Shown here in pieces: positions 34,291 through 46,001 of a stretch of 64,000 nt of DNA. The stretch comes from Geosiphon pyriformis (lineage: Eukaryota > Glomeromycota > Glomeromycetes > Archaeosporales > Geosiphonaceae): positions 227,925 through 291,924 of the forward strand of contig JAAOMT010000617.1 of NCBI GenBank assembly GCA_016748015.1. The letters run 5' to 3'. Position 1 is the stretch's first letter. The number at the start of each line of letters is the position of its first letter. Made by a program: the position numbers and the translations under genes. The notes beneath the pieces were generated by a model. That model searched no databases, had not been told where the DNA came from, and was given only the letters and a program-made list of their open reading frames with translations.

Positions 34291-35650
34291 TCTTGTTATC
34301 TTTTGAAAAGAATAGTAATTGAAATATTTATAAAACTGATCTTATACATTAAATTTTTACTAATTTAATTTACTTATTAAAGTTAAATTACTCTTTTTAT
34401 TATTTTATTTGCCATACAATACTGTTTTTTTTTTGCTATTCATTAGCTTATTAATTTAACTATAATAATATATTATATACTGTTTATATAAAAGTATTAT
34501 TTTAAAGAATAATATCTAAAAGTTTTGTTTATTTTTAGTAATGTTAAGATTTTTATTGGTAAATTATGAATTTTGTACATAATTAAAGATAATTTACCAT
34601 AAAAAGATATAATTAGTTAAGTTTAAGTTTAAAAAGTTTTAGAAAAAAGTAGTTTAGTATTGGTTTTAATTTGTGTATATTATGCATATTTTTTTCTAAT
34701 ATTAATAATATTATTTTTATTAAAATAGATCTATAGTGTTGTTTTAATTGGCTCGAATAACTGGTCATATGTAAAAAATATGTAATTCACATCTAATTTA
34801 TCTTACTTAATTTGATATATTGTGTTAAATAATATTTAAATCTTACTTATTAAAACAATAATAAATAAATTACAATTTTTATTATTTATATAATTTATGT
34901 TTGATAAAATTAGATTAAAAAAATATTTTTAAATTAAATAATTGGTTTTATTTTATATGTTTAAGCTATAATTAATCTGTTGTATTATTTATAATTATTT
35001 TTATAAATTTAATAAAAATAAAACAAAAGTTTGTTTTATTAAAAACACAAGTTCAAAATTTGGATTTAGTAATATTGCTAAAAAAAATAAAAAAATATAG
35101 AAAATAAATATATTTTTGAACTGTATTAATATATTTAAAAGTACAGTTATACAAACTTTAAAATAATAAAAATGTTTAAAATATTATAAATATTAAAAAT
35201 TTGATTTTAGATTTTATGTAGTTAAAAATACCTTAGATACAGCTATAGTATATTAAAATAGTAAAAAAAACTTTTACACAAAATTTTTGAAAAGTTTTTG
35301 ATTTGTAAGATAAAAGTAAATAATATATTGAATTTTAAAAAAAATACATTGTTATAAAATAGGTTTAATTGGTCCAAATAATTATTTATATGTAAAAAGT
35401 ACATGGTTTACATTTATATTTAAATATGTATATGTATTATTATAATAAATGCTTAAAAAAATTTTTGTCAATTTTTTTATAATTATTAGATTTTAATCAA
35501 ATAAATAATTAAAAAATGTTGTTTATTTTTTTAAACTAATAATATATTATACTTTTAGATTATAATTTAAAGTTTTTATAATTAACAAATTCTTTTTTTA
35601 ATATTGTACAAGTTTAAAAGATAAATTTTTTTTGTTTAAATTTTTTAGTA
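34291..35650. other. Second A+T isochore, part 2
   Basis: No gene is visible in this stretch, which ends where codon-like sequence returns near 35.7 kb. The phrase TTTAATTGG(C/T)(T/C)C(G/A)AATAA occurs at about 34743-34760 and 35367-35384, followed in both by CA(T)ATGTAAAAA, suggesting a partial internal duplication about 620 bp apart. Confidence 0.45.
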
Positions 35651-37896
35651 TAAAAGCAATAAATCATAAATGAATAATTCAAATTGGAATAGTTTATTAA
35701 AAATTCATTTCAATTCACTTAATTTCTTGTTTAAAATTTAATAATGTTTAGCTTATTTTAGCTTGAGTTAAAAACTTTGGAATCTTTTCATAAATATATT
35801 AAAAAACATTAATCATTCTTAAGATATTGGGAAAAAATTAGGATTCATAATCAATAATTTGATCTGTTATAAAACATTAAGATATTATGTCAATATTACA
35901 AAATCAATTGATTTTTGAGGAAATATATGATCTATTAGAAAATAACATTAAAAATAACCAATTTCTAGTTTCGATCTTTGGAAGCCATTGATGAATGGTG
36001 AGTACATCTTTAAACAATTGAAATCTCATTAAATCCTGATACACACATTAAAACAAACAAAATTTTGACAGCGGGAAGAAACAAAAAAGTATAAATTTAT
36101 AGGTTCCTTTAAGGGTATAGTGTTTTGGTCTTAAAAGTCTAGACCTTCCTCAAGGATGATCGGGATACACGCAAAGGAAGATAACGTTTTTTAATTGTAG
36201 TTTTCATTTGTACCAAAATTTTCTTAAGTCATTGGCCTATTTTAGATTTGATAATCTTCTGAAATGGACCATATATTTTCTTTCGGGATTAGACTTGGTT
36301 GATAAAAGTAATTTTCTCACAAAATGCCTCAGCCCGTGAAGCTCCCATAAATGACTCACAGTATTTTAAGAAATTAAATTTGCACTTAACACGCGGTGAT
36401 GTTAAAAGGTTACTTCAAAAACGGTTTTTGTCAAATCTTAGCATTCAATAATAGACTAGAACCCTTGAGTTTAAAAGCCTTTAATTTAAAATCGATCTTT
36501 TAATGACACCAAATTTGATGTCTTTTCTTTTCTTTTCTTTCTCTTTTCTTTCTCTTTTCTTTCTCTTTTCTTTCTCTTTTCTTTCTCTTGCTTAGTCACG
36601 TTCAACATGGAAATTCTTGGTATTTATTTAATATGCACAAACATTTGAAAATTAGAATTTCCCTAGCATTTGAATAAACAATCTATTAGAAGTTTTTGTG
36701 AAATTGATTCTGAGATTCCGATTCACCAATTCTTACAAAAAATAAACTTTATGGGTAATAGACTATCTTTAAACTATGTGAAAAATCAATCTATTATTCC
36801 TTAGTTGTTTGATTCAATGTACTTTGTTACTAAAAGGAAAATTTTGACAGCTCTCGTGTTTGCCTCGGTATGAACGTTTCACTATTAGGATCACTGCCGA
36901 ATCTCTTTTTAAAGTAACAATCCTGTTTATCAATAACAGCTAATTTAAGACATTGACACAGGATTGATGCAAAAGTGACAATCAATACAATAGCAGATAC
37001 CTGTCAGGGACTACCATTTTACCAAAGACAATGCGATCGTCTTTATGACTTTTTTTCACTTGTTTTTCCTAGTCATGAGCTTTTGCTTTTGGTGGTAGTG
37101 ACTATCCCTGTTTTTTTACCCGTGTTTTCTTTGATCTAGCTTTTTTTTCATGTACAATTATGAGACATATCTTAAAACCGTTAACAATTGTATTTTGACA
37201 AGTATTTATATATGAGTACATTATTTCCGATTGTTATCTTATTACACTCAAAAAATCACGAGCAACTACAGTTTAGAATCCCATTTTGCAGAATAAATAG
37301 GACACATCTACTGCATACACAGACCTACACAGACCTACACAAACTCAAAGTCAAAAAAAACAAAAAACACAAAGCAGATTTCCTTGATACACACAAAGCA
37401 GAATCAAAGATACAGTAGGTACGTGCCTTAAATGTATATCTTATATCGATGGCGTTTTTTTGCAAAAAAAAGCTTTAAATAAGAAGCGAAATGTGCCATT
37501 CTTTTGGATATTTTGGCAACCATTAATGACCACAATAATATCAAACCCAGCCTGCAACTGATTGTTGTTCGCCCTTCTCCTTTTCTAAACGACACTTGAA
37601 TTTTAATTCACTGTTCCTCCTTTTTTTTTTATGACATTTACGAATTTGGATTATTTATACCATTTTTTTAATATAGCTGTTAAAAACTTTATTTTGACAA
37701 ACCATATAAATTCACAATTGCCATCATCATTTTTGCTTTCCTACACAGAAACTCAGCCTAGTCTAAATAAAAACAAACAATCGAGCTGACTAGAAAAAAA
37801 AAATATAATTAAAAGAACAGCAAACCCATCGTTGAAAAACTTTACGAAACCCTTTTTAACAAACCAACACTCAAGAACCTATATCATACATTTAAA
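35651..37896. other. Intergenic region upstream of VMA12-like gene
   Basis: No gene is supported. A 34-codon frame at 35888-35992 has ordinary composition and may be part of a decayed exon. A pyrimidine microsatellite (CTTTT / CTTTCTCTTTT units) spans about 36520-36590. The last 250 bp contain A-rich and CAAAC-type sequence typical of fungal promoters. Confidence 0.45.
36520..36590 (+). repeat. CTTTCTCTTTT minisatellite
   Basis: Tandem units of TTTCTTTCTCTTTTC form an almost pure pyrimidine tract of about 70 bp. Confidence 0.85.
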
Positions 37897-39108
37897 ATGG
37901 TTTTACTTGTTTTAACTGAACGTATTCGACGAGCCGTCTTTCTTGCTATCGAGTCACCAGAATTTGATGATTGTGCGAAAGACAGGCTCAGGTCCTATCT
38001 TCAAGGAAAAGTTTATTTACCACTTGACTTGGTGAAGCAAGTCTCAAAATTTTTGGTAAATCGTGATGGGAAACTTGGTAAAGAAATTGGTAAGAAAAAA
38101 TTTCTTTAGATATTTTCAATCGCGCGTTATCTTTTCGTTCCCAACTTCCTTTCGCCTAAAGAGGCGATAAGCCAATCCTTAAAATTTTGCTTTTGCCCTC
38201 CTGCATATTGTTTGTTTTGAACAACATTGCGGACCCTAAAACGGGAGGATTCTTTGATGATCCGTCAAACTTTGATCATCCGATTACCCTCTTATTGGTG
38301 TTTTTTAATAATAATAATAATAATTTTTGTTTTCTTATTCAGGCCTTTCCAATTATTGGCTACATGAATTACTTACCGGCAGTGGTGTTTATGTCGAACC
38401 AAAAAAAGAGAAAGTTAAGGTATTTTATCGACATACTTATTCCATATCATATTTAATATCGCAAGGTTCACCAAACCTTTCATTATTAACAATTTCAATA
38501 TCTCTCCAATTAGAATCCTAAATTGATGGCTCGTCTCGAAGAAATTTTAGCTGGTCAGGCTAACAAGGAATATGCTCGTATGATTGCTCGCGTTGCATCC
38601 TCATATGATGTTGAAACCTTTAAATTGCTCGATACCGAGGAATTTGGCACAATTCGAGGACAGCTCACTGCTATTATCAACATCACTTTCACTGTTGTCG
38701 CCGTCTTTGCTGCCGTCTATCATGTCTCTCAGAGTATTACAGGCGATATCGGAATGGTTAGCATGATTGAATTTTGATGATTCAGATGATAATTAAATTT
38801 AATGAATATATAACTAATCTAAATATTTTGATACATAATTATTACAGCGTGTTCTACTTGCCAGCGTTGGAAGCTTGGTAATTGGTGTCGCTGAAACATT
38901 TTTATATATGAGATACCTGACAGGTTATGAAAATGAAAAGAAAAAGAAGGAAGCAACCAAACAACGAAAACCACTTCATCGGCGAGCCACCTTTATTTCT
39001 ACTACGACATATTCAAAACCTAAGGATTTCCCAAATTTCAATAGTGCCAATGAAAAATACACATCTTACAAAAGTCATCACCATCCAAAAAGAACACATT
39101 CAATATAA
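37897..39108 (+). CDS. VMA12: V-ATPase assembly factor, Vma12/TMEM199-like
   Basis: Four exons (37897-38089, 38343-38419, 38514-38756, 38848-39108) give 257 residues. The central region WLHELLTGSGVYVEP..., then NPKLMARLEEILAGQANKEYARM, matches the Vma12 family, in which a Leu/Gly-rich segment precedes a conserved Arg-Leu-Glu and Tyr-x-x-Met block. Two membrane segments follow: ~134-155 (IINITFTVVAVFAAVYHV) and ~172-193 (RVLLASVGSLVIGVAETFLY), the expected hairpin of an ER membrane protein. Vma12 works with Vma22 and Vma21 in the ER to assemble the V0 sector of the proton pump. The C-terminal ~60 residues are basic and probably cytosolic. The intron 3 donor (GTTAGC) is unusual. AATAAA lies at 39129-39134. 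Confidence 0.85.
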
Positions 39109-39128
39109 ATATCAGCTACCTCAAAAAA

Positions 39129-39134
39129 AATAAA
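39129..39134 (+). terminator. Possible polyadenylation signal of VMA12-like gene
   Basis: AATAAA occurs about 21 nt after the stop codon. It is close, so another downstream signal may be the one used. Confidence 0.35.
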
Positions 39135-41295
39135 CAATTCATAATGGCCTAACCACCCTATAAAAAGCTATTCAAGCATATCGCGAAAGGGCACTTTTTT
39201 TTGGTTATAACAATGGCTGATTTTCTATTGTAAATATTAGTTGGTTCTGAATATTTTGGGTTTGCTTCATCTGCCATGTAGTATATAGTAAAAAAAAAAC
39301 ATTTGACATTCAAAAATTGATCCTATTAGTTTCCCTTTTTGTTCTTTCTAAATTTGTATAGCTGTCATTTCATATTCCTCAATATCATCTCAATCAAAGT
39401 TTTTCCTTTTACAATCAATACTCTTCTTAATAGGCTTTAGAATCTTCTTTAAACAAAAGAGAAAAAAATAAAAAACGTCATCTTATGGTTTATGAATAAA
39501 TATTATATAATTATGTTTAGTTGAATTTGGGAAATTTTGTGTCATGAGCTCCCTTGTTAAATGTTCCTCAAAACTTTGCGTCACTTTTACAACGCCATGG
39601 ACGAAAAATTTTGAAAAATAAAATCACATCTGATATTTGTCGTACAATTTGAGTTTTTATGATCATTTTGTGGTTTATTCAACAAAATAATTTAACTTCC
39701 AAAAATATTAATCCCTAAAAGAATTTTTTCTATTTTGAAAAACTTGATCCGAGTGATAATACTATACTTTTAAGCTCATAATATAAAATTTATATTTTTA
39801 AAAATCAGTTTTAAAGCCCAAATAGTGATTTTAAATAATAGTAATATATATTTCTTGTAGATAAAAAACTGAAGTGCGATTTTTTTTTGTTTGAAATATA
39901 AATAAATGATGAATATCTTGGGGGTAAAAAAAAAAACAAACTTCAAAAATTCTATGCTTTTTGCGTAATTTTTTTTTTTTACATGTAAAAAACTTATTCT
40001 TAATCCTACAAAAGGGATGAAAATAATCTTTTGGTAGAATTATGAAAAAAAAGGTTTCATTACATTTAAAAAAACTCGAATATTTTTGCTTTCCTTTGAC
40101 AAATCACCAATCAGTTTAGATTACACAATCTTTTTTCTTTCACAATGTAAAGGTTTGTATGGTCTTTGTAGAAAATCATGCAGCAGTCACAAGTATTTGA
40201 AAACTTAAATTTAGAATAATGCATAAACAGCAAGAATCCCAACAATGAAATTTCTCAACTTTTGTTAGATTGCATGAAAAACATGGAATATTCGCTGCAC
40301 GACTGCTTCTTAAATGAAAATGATAGGAGACGAAACAAAATATGCCAACTCCGAATCTTTTAGCGCATAGACAGATGATTTTTTTCCCAAAAAACGTGGG
40401 CATAGAGGAGATCTTGATCCTGTGTTTGTTTTTTTTGTTGCATTGTTTTTTTGTCAATTGCTTTTAGGGTGTGAGTAATGCCTCTTGATGATATCACAAC
40501 TTTTGAAACTGCCTGAGAAATCATTGATTCGCATGAGAACTCTTGAGTATTTAATAGTATTGTGAAGACACATGCTTGAATTGAAATTCGGATTCAAGTT
40601 CGAGTATATAACTTGCCTGCATCAAAAATCACGTCTGCAGCTCAGGTTATTCAAAAATGGTATATGAACTGCTTCATATTTTTGCCCTTTAATTATCCTA
40701 GAGTACATTCAAATCTGAATATTCTACTAAATGAAAAACATTGAAACTTACTAACCTATATTACAAGAAAAGCTTGCGCGCACCATCGATTTTTAACCAA
40801 TCAAATCATTGATTCTGAATTTTTGTGATACGATAATTTTCTGATAAAGCATTTTGGATTTCGTGCATCGATAAAATCTTTTAAGTTTCCAAACTCTCAT
40901 GTCAGAGCAGAAAAACGATGGGAAAATCTGGAGCCTATGATAAGATCGCTCGGATCGTAGCGTATCGTTTCAAAAAAAGGATGTGTATTCATAAATACCA
41001 TTTCTTCTACACAAAATTTAGCTGTTATCGTTTTCGACTGTCCATAAAGGTTTATTCTGTACAATACCTTATGATATTCATGTTTGATCCTTTTTCATAC
41101 TATTATAACCTGTCGAAAAAATTGATTTTGAGAAAGTGTGTTCCGATTGGAAAGCACTTTCACAAGTAACAAAATTTATTTTAAAGCAGAATGTATTTTG
41201 ATATTCCATGCTTTTTTATTATAAATTTAATATAAATTTAATATTGAATTCTGTTTTCCCAAGGCTGCAAAATCAATGTCAATATTTGCAAGAAT
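39135..41295. other. Intergenic region between convergent VMA12-like and tricalbin genes
   Basis: No gene is supported. Frames at 40176-40457 (minus) and 40918-41169 (plus) are open for 83-93 codons, but lack family motifs, splice context and codon bias. 40470-40900 has slightly higher GC and may be decayed coding sequence. Confidence 0.5.
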
Positions 41296-44200
41296 TCATG
41301 CCTCTCGTTCAATAGCTTGGTTATCTTCCAATTGACCATGACGACTAACAAAACTGATAATCCGTGACTTGAGGGTATCATTTAACCACTGCATTCGGCG
41401 CATTGATTGGCTTTCAAATAAGTGATTAATCCTTCTTTCTTCTCGCTGAGGTGTTCTATAAAGCTCTTCTTGAACTGGATCAATGTTTTCTCCGGCTGAA
41501 CCAGCGTTTTCTTCCTCGAGATGCAAAGGATGTTGCGAAAGAACGCTAGCATTTGCACCCGTAAGACTTCTCTTAACCAAGTTTTCGTGCAACGGTGAAA
41601 GCCCAGGTAAAAATTTGATCTTGAATTCAAGATGTCCCCTTACTCGCGGTGAATTGCTAAATTGGGGGCTTTGCTGCACCTCATCATCATTTTGGGGATC
41701 CTTATTTGGAATCTTCTCATATATCGGAAGATTATAAATAGTTTGTTCGTCAAGATCTATTATACCTCGAAGCCAGATTTTGGCTATCCCGGCTGTGCGA
41801 GAAACTCCAAGAAAATTTCTACGCCTGACTTTGAATATCAAACAAGTTTTATAACGTTCAAGTATGGGGAATAAAATTACATTAGGCCATGATGGTGGGC
41901 GTTCTGTTGAGCTCTCTGTATGATGGGGATGACTCGGAGTTGTGTTGAGTTCCAGATTAACAAAATAATTGCGGCCTAATGAATGAATATATTATGCACA
42001 AGATTTCATCGATTTGAAATATTTGAACGATTTCATCATGCGTGTTAAATAAAATCCATACCTTTGAAATATTTTTCCAAATCTCGAGCTATCAGATTTT
42101 TTACTTCTAGAGTCCCAACATCATATCCTTTTTCTTGTGGTTTCAATTTCAAGGTGACAGTTTTAAACAAAAAACTTATCCGCACCTTGCCACAACCAAT
42201 CCCATCACGAAGAGGAAACCATTTGGTTACATCTTTCTATATTTGACGGAATTTATTAGAAGGAATACAGTATTAAAGGAAAATTAAACGAGCGTAACTA
42301 CCTCGGGTTTTTCTTCAAATATATTTTTTAACGAGACATTCACCATTCCAATAACGGGATCATCCTCAAGATCTTTTTGATTTTTGATGACTATGCGCAA
42401 TGTTGCAGTCGACCAGTCACGTACGAATTGTTCAGTAGATGCGTTCCAATAGGGTGCCACACTATCGATAAAAGGGTAAAAAAATTTTGATACAGGTGAA
42501 AAAACTGTATTGTGGCGGTAGTTATTGATAAAATTATTAACTCACTTATTGAGCTTTGTTCTCGTGCGGTAAACTAGAAAAGAAAGTAATCAAAAAAATT
42601 ACTAATATTCTAATCGTTAACTTGGTCATTATTGAGTGTAGCACAAACCTTGTATATCATTCAAAAATACTGAAGCATATGGATTAGGGAAGTTCGAGCC
42701 ACTAAAGTGGTCTAATAAAGGAATACTAGATTTATGATGGGTAAAGGCTGGCGCAGTTACTTGAATATTCATTGCCTGGTGTATTTGAAGGGCGAGGATT
42801 CCTGCTGTAATTTGAGTAAAAAGATTAATTTCATTATTTAAAACAGAAAATTAAAAGTTGAAATAACATACACGTTTGATTTTCTTGTATTGTACTTTCA
42901 TCATAAATTTTAGGGGAATAAAGAACGCGACAATTTAGGGAGCCGCGGCGGGTATGCTGTTGCTGGTTAAGCCATATATCTGTCCAGCTGTGGAAAATAT
43001 TGAATAAAAATCAAAAACATCCAACTACAAAGATTATGAAACAAAAATTTTGATTCGCACCCATCATGAATTATGCATTCCTCTTTTCCGTCTCTTATTT
43101 TTTCTTTGATGTCGAACCAGACTGAACCAATATGATCATCGTTACTGAAACGGTCCCAATCCCATACACTCAATCGAATTTTAATATTGTCAGAGACTAT
43201 ATCCAATTCTGGTATTTTATGGAAATGCGTTTCTTGCCAAACTGGATGCGCCTCATTTTCAATTACTCGGGTTTTGGTTTCGGTTGGATATGGTGGAGGA
43301 TCAAGAGCTGTTACCACGTATGGATCATTGTCTCCTAAAAACGGAATGTAAAACAGATGTAAAAACCACAAATTATTGTTAAAATACATTGCAAAATTGA
43401 TTTACCTCTGATATCTGCTTGGGCCAAATCTTTAGCTTCATAAATATCTATCCTCACCACACCGATAGACTGCGTATCTGGGAATAAATTTGCAGAAATT
43501 TGCGATAACTGTTTGACAAAACTGAACAGATTTGATAATAGTTTGGAATTACCATGTTTAACATCGTCCCCAGAAAGCAATTGAGCAAGGTCGAGATCAA
43601 GGAATTTAGGATAGGTAAATTCTTGCAGCACAAGATTTACGCTGGCCTTTAAAAAGTCTTTTACTATGGGTAACTTTTAAATTGAAAATGGTAAAGCAAT
43701 ATTTTTTAAAAAATTTGAGAAAAATGCAATTTGAAGGGTCTGTAATAAATTGAACTTACTTGAGCAATATTAATAGGGACTAGGCTGACAATACTGGTTT
43801 CATACACAGGGGTGTTGAGGATACTGAATCTGCCCTTTGAAACGAATGGAGGGGTACCAAGAAGTTGAATTTCGAAACGAATCATGGCCGAAAAACCGAG
43901 AATCTCCACTTTCACTGGTATTATGGCTTTAAATCCGGTTTTAATCGAGACTACTACATGTGGAGGGGCGTGCTGGGCTTCAGGCGAAGGTGCTAAGGCG
44001 CCAAACGAAAAGTGAGCTTCACCAATCTTTCAAAAAATGTAAAGCTTAGCTATTTTTTAAATGATTACTGCTTAATTTATTCAGTTAGGTAGTTCCCAAC
44101 TTACAAATAATTCATCGCCCCCATCTATTTCTCGCTGGCCAATAATCTTGATCCTATAAAAAACATATTTTATTAAACCAAGAACATTTTGAGGACATTA

Positions 44201-45382
44201 AACCTTCTACATACTTTTCAACACGAGGAGCTATAATTCCCAATTCTAAGGTTTCAACGTTTGCGGCTTGCTAGAAGTAAAATGGAATCAAAAATTATTT
44301 ATCCGCCATAAAAATGAGGAATTCTTTATAAAAGTTGAGCTCACAATAAAATAGGGTGCGATACGATTCATAGTGTCTTCCAACATGTCGGTCACAGATA
44401 CAAGAAGGTCAGGATTAAAGCCCTTCCAAATTTGCTGAATAACAGAGTTCAGCCTGGAAAAGAATAAAGCAATTAAATTAAACGAAAAACCGTCAAATTT
44501 GGTTTCCTTTAAAATTTACCATTCGACAGTTTCCCCATCTTGCTGTTGAAGCTTTAAAAAGCCAGGTCGGTTTAAAAAAAAAGAATTTTAGAGGTTTTGA
44601 AGAATAAAAAATTTGAGCAGAGAAAAAATTTACTCTTTCAATCCCCAATTCCCGTTGTACAAGCCATTTGACATGTTGGTTTATTTGTCGCTTTCGATAG
44701 TTATACCAAGAGTTAAATTGAGAGATAAAAATCCAAAGCAAGACAGTCGAAAACCCAAAGCGTCCAACTATATAGCACATCACACATATGACAGTATGTG
44801 CCACAAACACTTGAATACGAAATTGGGTTTCCCATTTTTCCAAATCATCAATCTTTGTAACTTTGTCTTCATTATGAATATTCCTTTCACTATAAGGTCT
44901 TTTTAATTTTAACTGAGATTTGTCTTGAGAGGAAGCTTGCAAAGACAAAAGCGATGAATCAAATTTTTGTTGCTTTGAACCACAGCTTGACGGGTTTCTC
45001 TGTTCCTGATATGACATTAATTGCTGAGTTAAAGTTGAATCATGTTGAGGCCTAAAAGTTTGTTCCGGCCGCCGGCTTGATGAAGGATCAGACGAACGTC
45101 GAGTTTGGGCAATTGACGAATCACCACGATTATTTGTGGGGCGTTCTAATAAGTTTGAAAGAGCTTTGGATGCGGAGGGTAAATTACTCGATATGGTACG
45201 AGTAGGTAGGATTGGATAAAGATTGGTTGAACTTGTTGCTGTAAAATTCGAACAAGGAGTTTTAATTTTGAAAATAATAAACAGAAACCAATCCTTTCCT
45301 GATACAGACCAGATGGTCTTTCTAATTTTCTGGTACCAGATTTTTGCATGGGGCCATTGGGCAGATCCTCTTTCTGAGCCAT
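41296..45382 (-). CDS. Tricalbin-like ER-plasma membrane tether with SMP and C2 domains
   Basis: Sixteen minus-strand exons join in frame to 997 residues: 45382-45289, 45238-44634, 44551-44520, 44453-44345, 44270-44215, 44153-44105, 44026-43760, 43673-43553, 43477-43406, 43334-43061, 42987-42872, 42804-42649, 42573-42546, 42461-42302, 42236-42062, 41975-41296. After ~170 Ser/Arg-rich residues comes a membrane hairpin (~172-213), then an SMP lipid-transfer domain (~230-440; DGETVEWLNSVI, APRVEKIKIIGQ). C2 domains follow. C2A (~447-565) has IGVVRIDIYEAKDLAQADI, DNDPYVV and SVWDWDRFSNDDHIG with Ca-binding Asp residues. A second C2 is at ~600-715 and a weaker third at ~740-830. Tricalbins and extended synaptotagmins anchor in the ER and move lipids to the plasma membrane. 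The start at 45382 is preferred over 45467 because the first intron then joins cleanly. Confidence 0.88.
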
Positions 45383-46001
45383 TTTTTACCAATGATAAGT
45401 AAAAAGGCCAAAGATTTTGGTGGGAAAGCAAGAGTTTAAGTGAAAAATTTTCGGAGACATCCATCAATAGCCAAGAAGATAAATAGTCAATTGTATATTA
45501 GTCGTCGTAATTACGTCAAAATCATTACAAGGAATGACGCAAAATTATTTTAGTCAATAAAATCAGTGATGCTTTACTAGGGCAGAAAGTAATCCAAGCT
45601 TAATTGTGAGGGACTATTGAATTACTTAGTTTACATAAATTATAAGCCCAGGAATCAGGCACTATCGGATCTCATTAACCCCTTCCCAGGTGTAAATATT
45701 TGTAAATTCAATTATATAAAACAGAAGCTTCCAAATTTGTAAATATTGGAAGTATAGCAAGTTTTGGTTTTGTCACGAATCTTTTTTTCGTGGTAAAATT
45801 ACACAAATTGCTCACGTAGCACGAACCTATATCATTTTGAACAGTCTTCAAATTCGGACACATTTTCGTCAAATTTGATCATATGCTATTTGAGATAGTA
45901 AAAAGGATAACATGTTTGATGAACCTATATAAAACTTGGTTTCGACTCTAGAAACACAATTTATCTTCGGCGAAAAAATAAAACGGAACTCAATTGCATA
46001 A
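45383..46001. other. Spacer between KU70 and tricalbin genes
   Basis: About 620 bp separate the KU70 stop from the tricalbin start; both are on the minus strand. It should hold the KU70 3' end and the tricalbin promoter. No gene or strong motif was seen. Confidence 0.45.

Noticed and set aside
36520-36590. Repeated CTTTCTCTTTT units as a CRISPR-like array
   Set aside because: Units are contiguous simple sequence without unique spacers, in a eukaryotic genome.
40176-41169. Open frames of 83-93 codons between VMA12-like and tricalbin genes
   Set aside because: No family motif, no splice continuity and unremarkable composition for AT-rich DNA.
44493-45467. 324-codon minus-strand frame taken as a single tricalbin first exon starting at 45467
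   Set aside because: It runs through three introns. The start at 45382 with exon joining at 45289/45238 and 44634/44551 gives a continuous TM-SMP protein.
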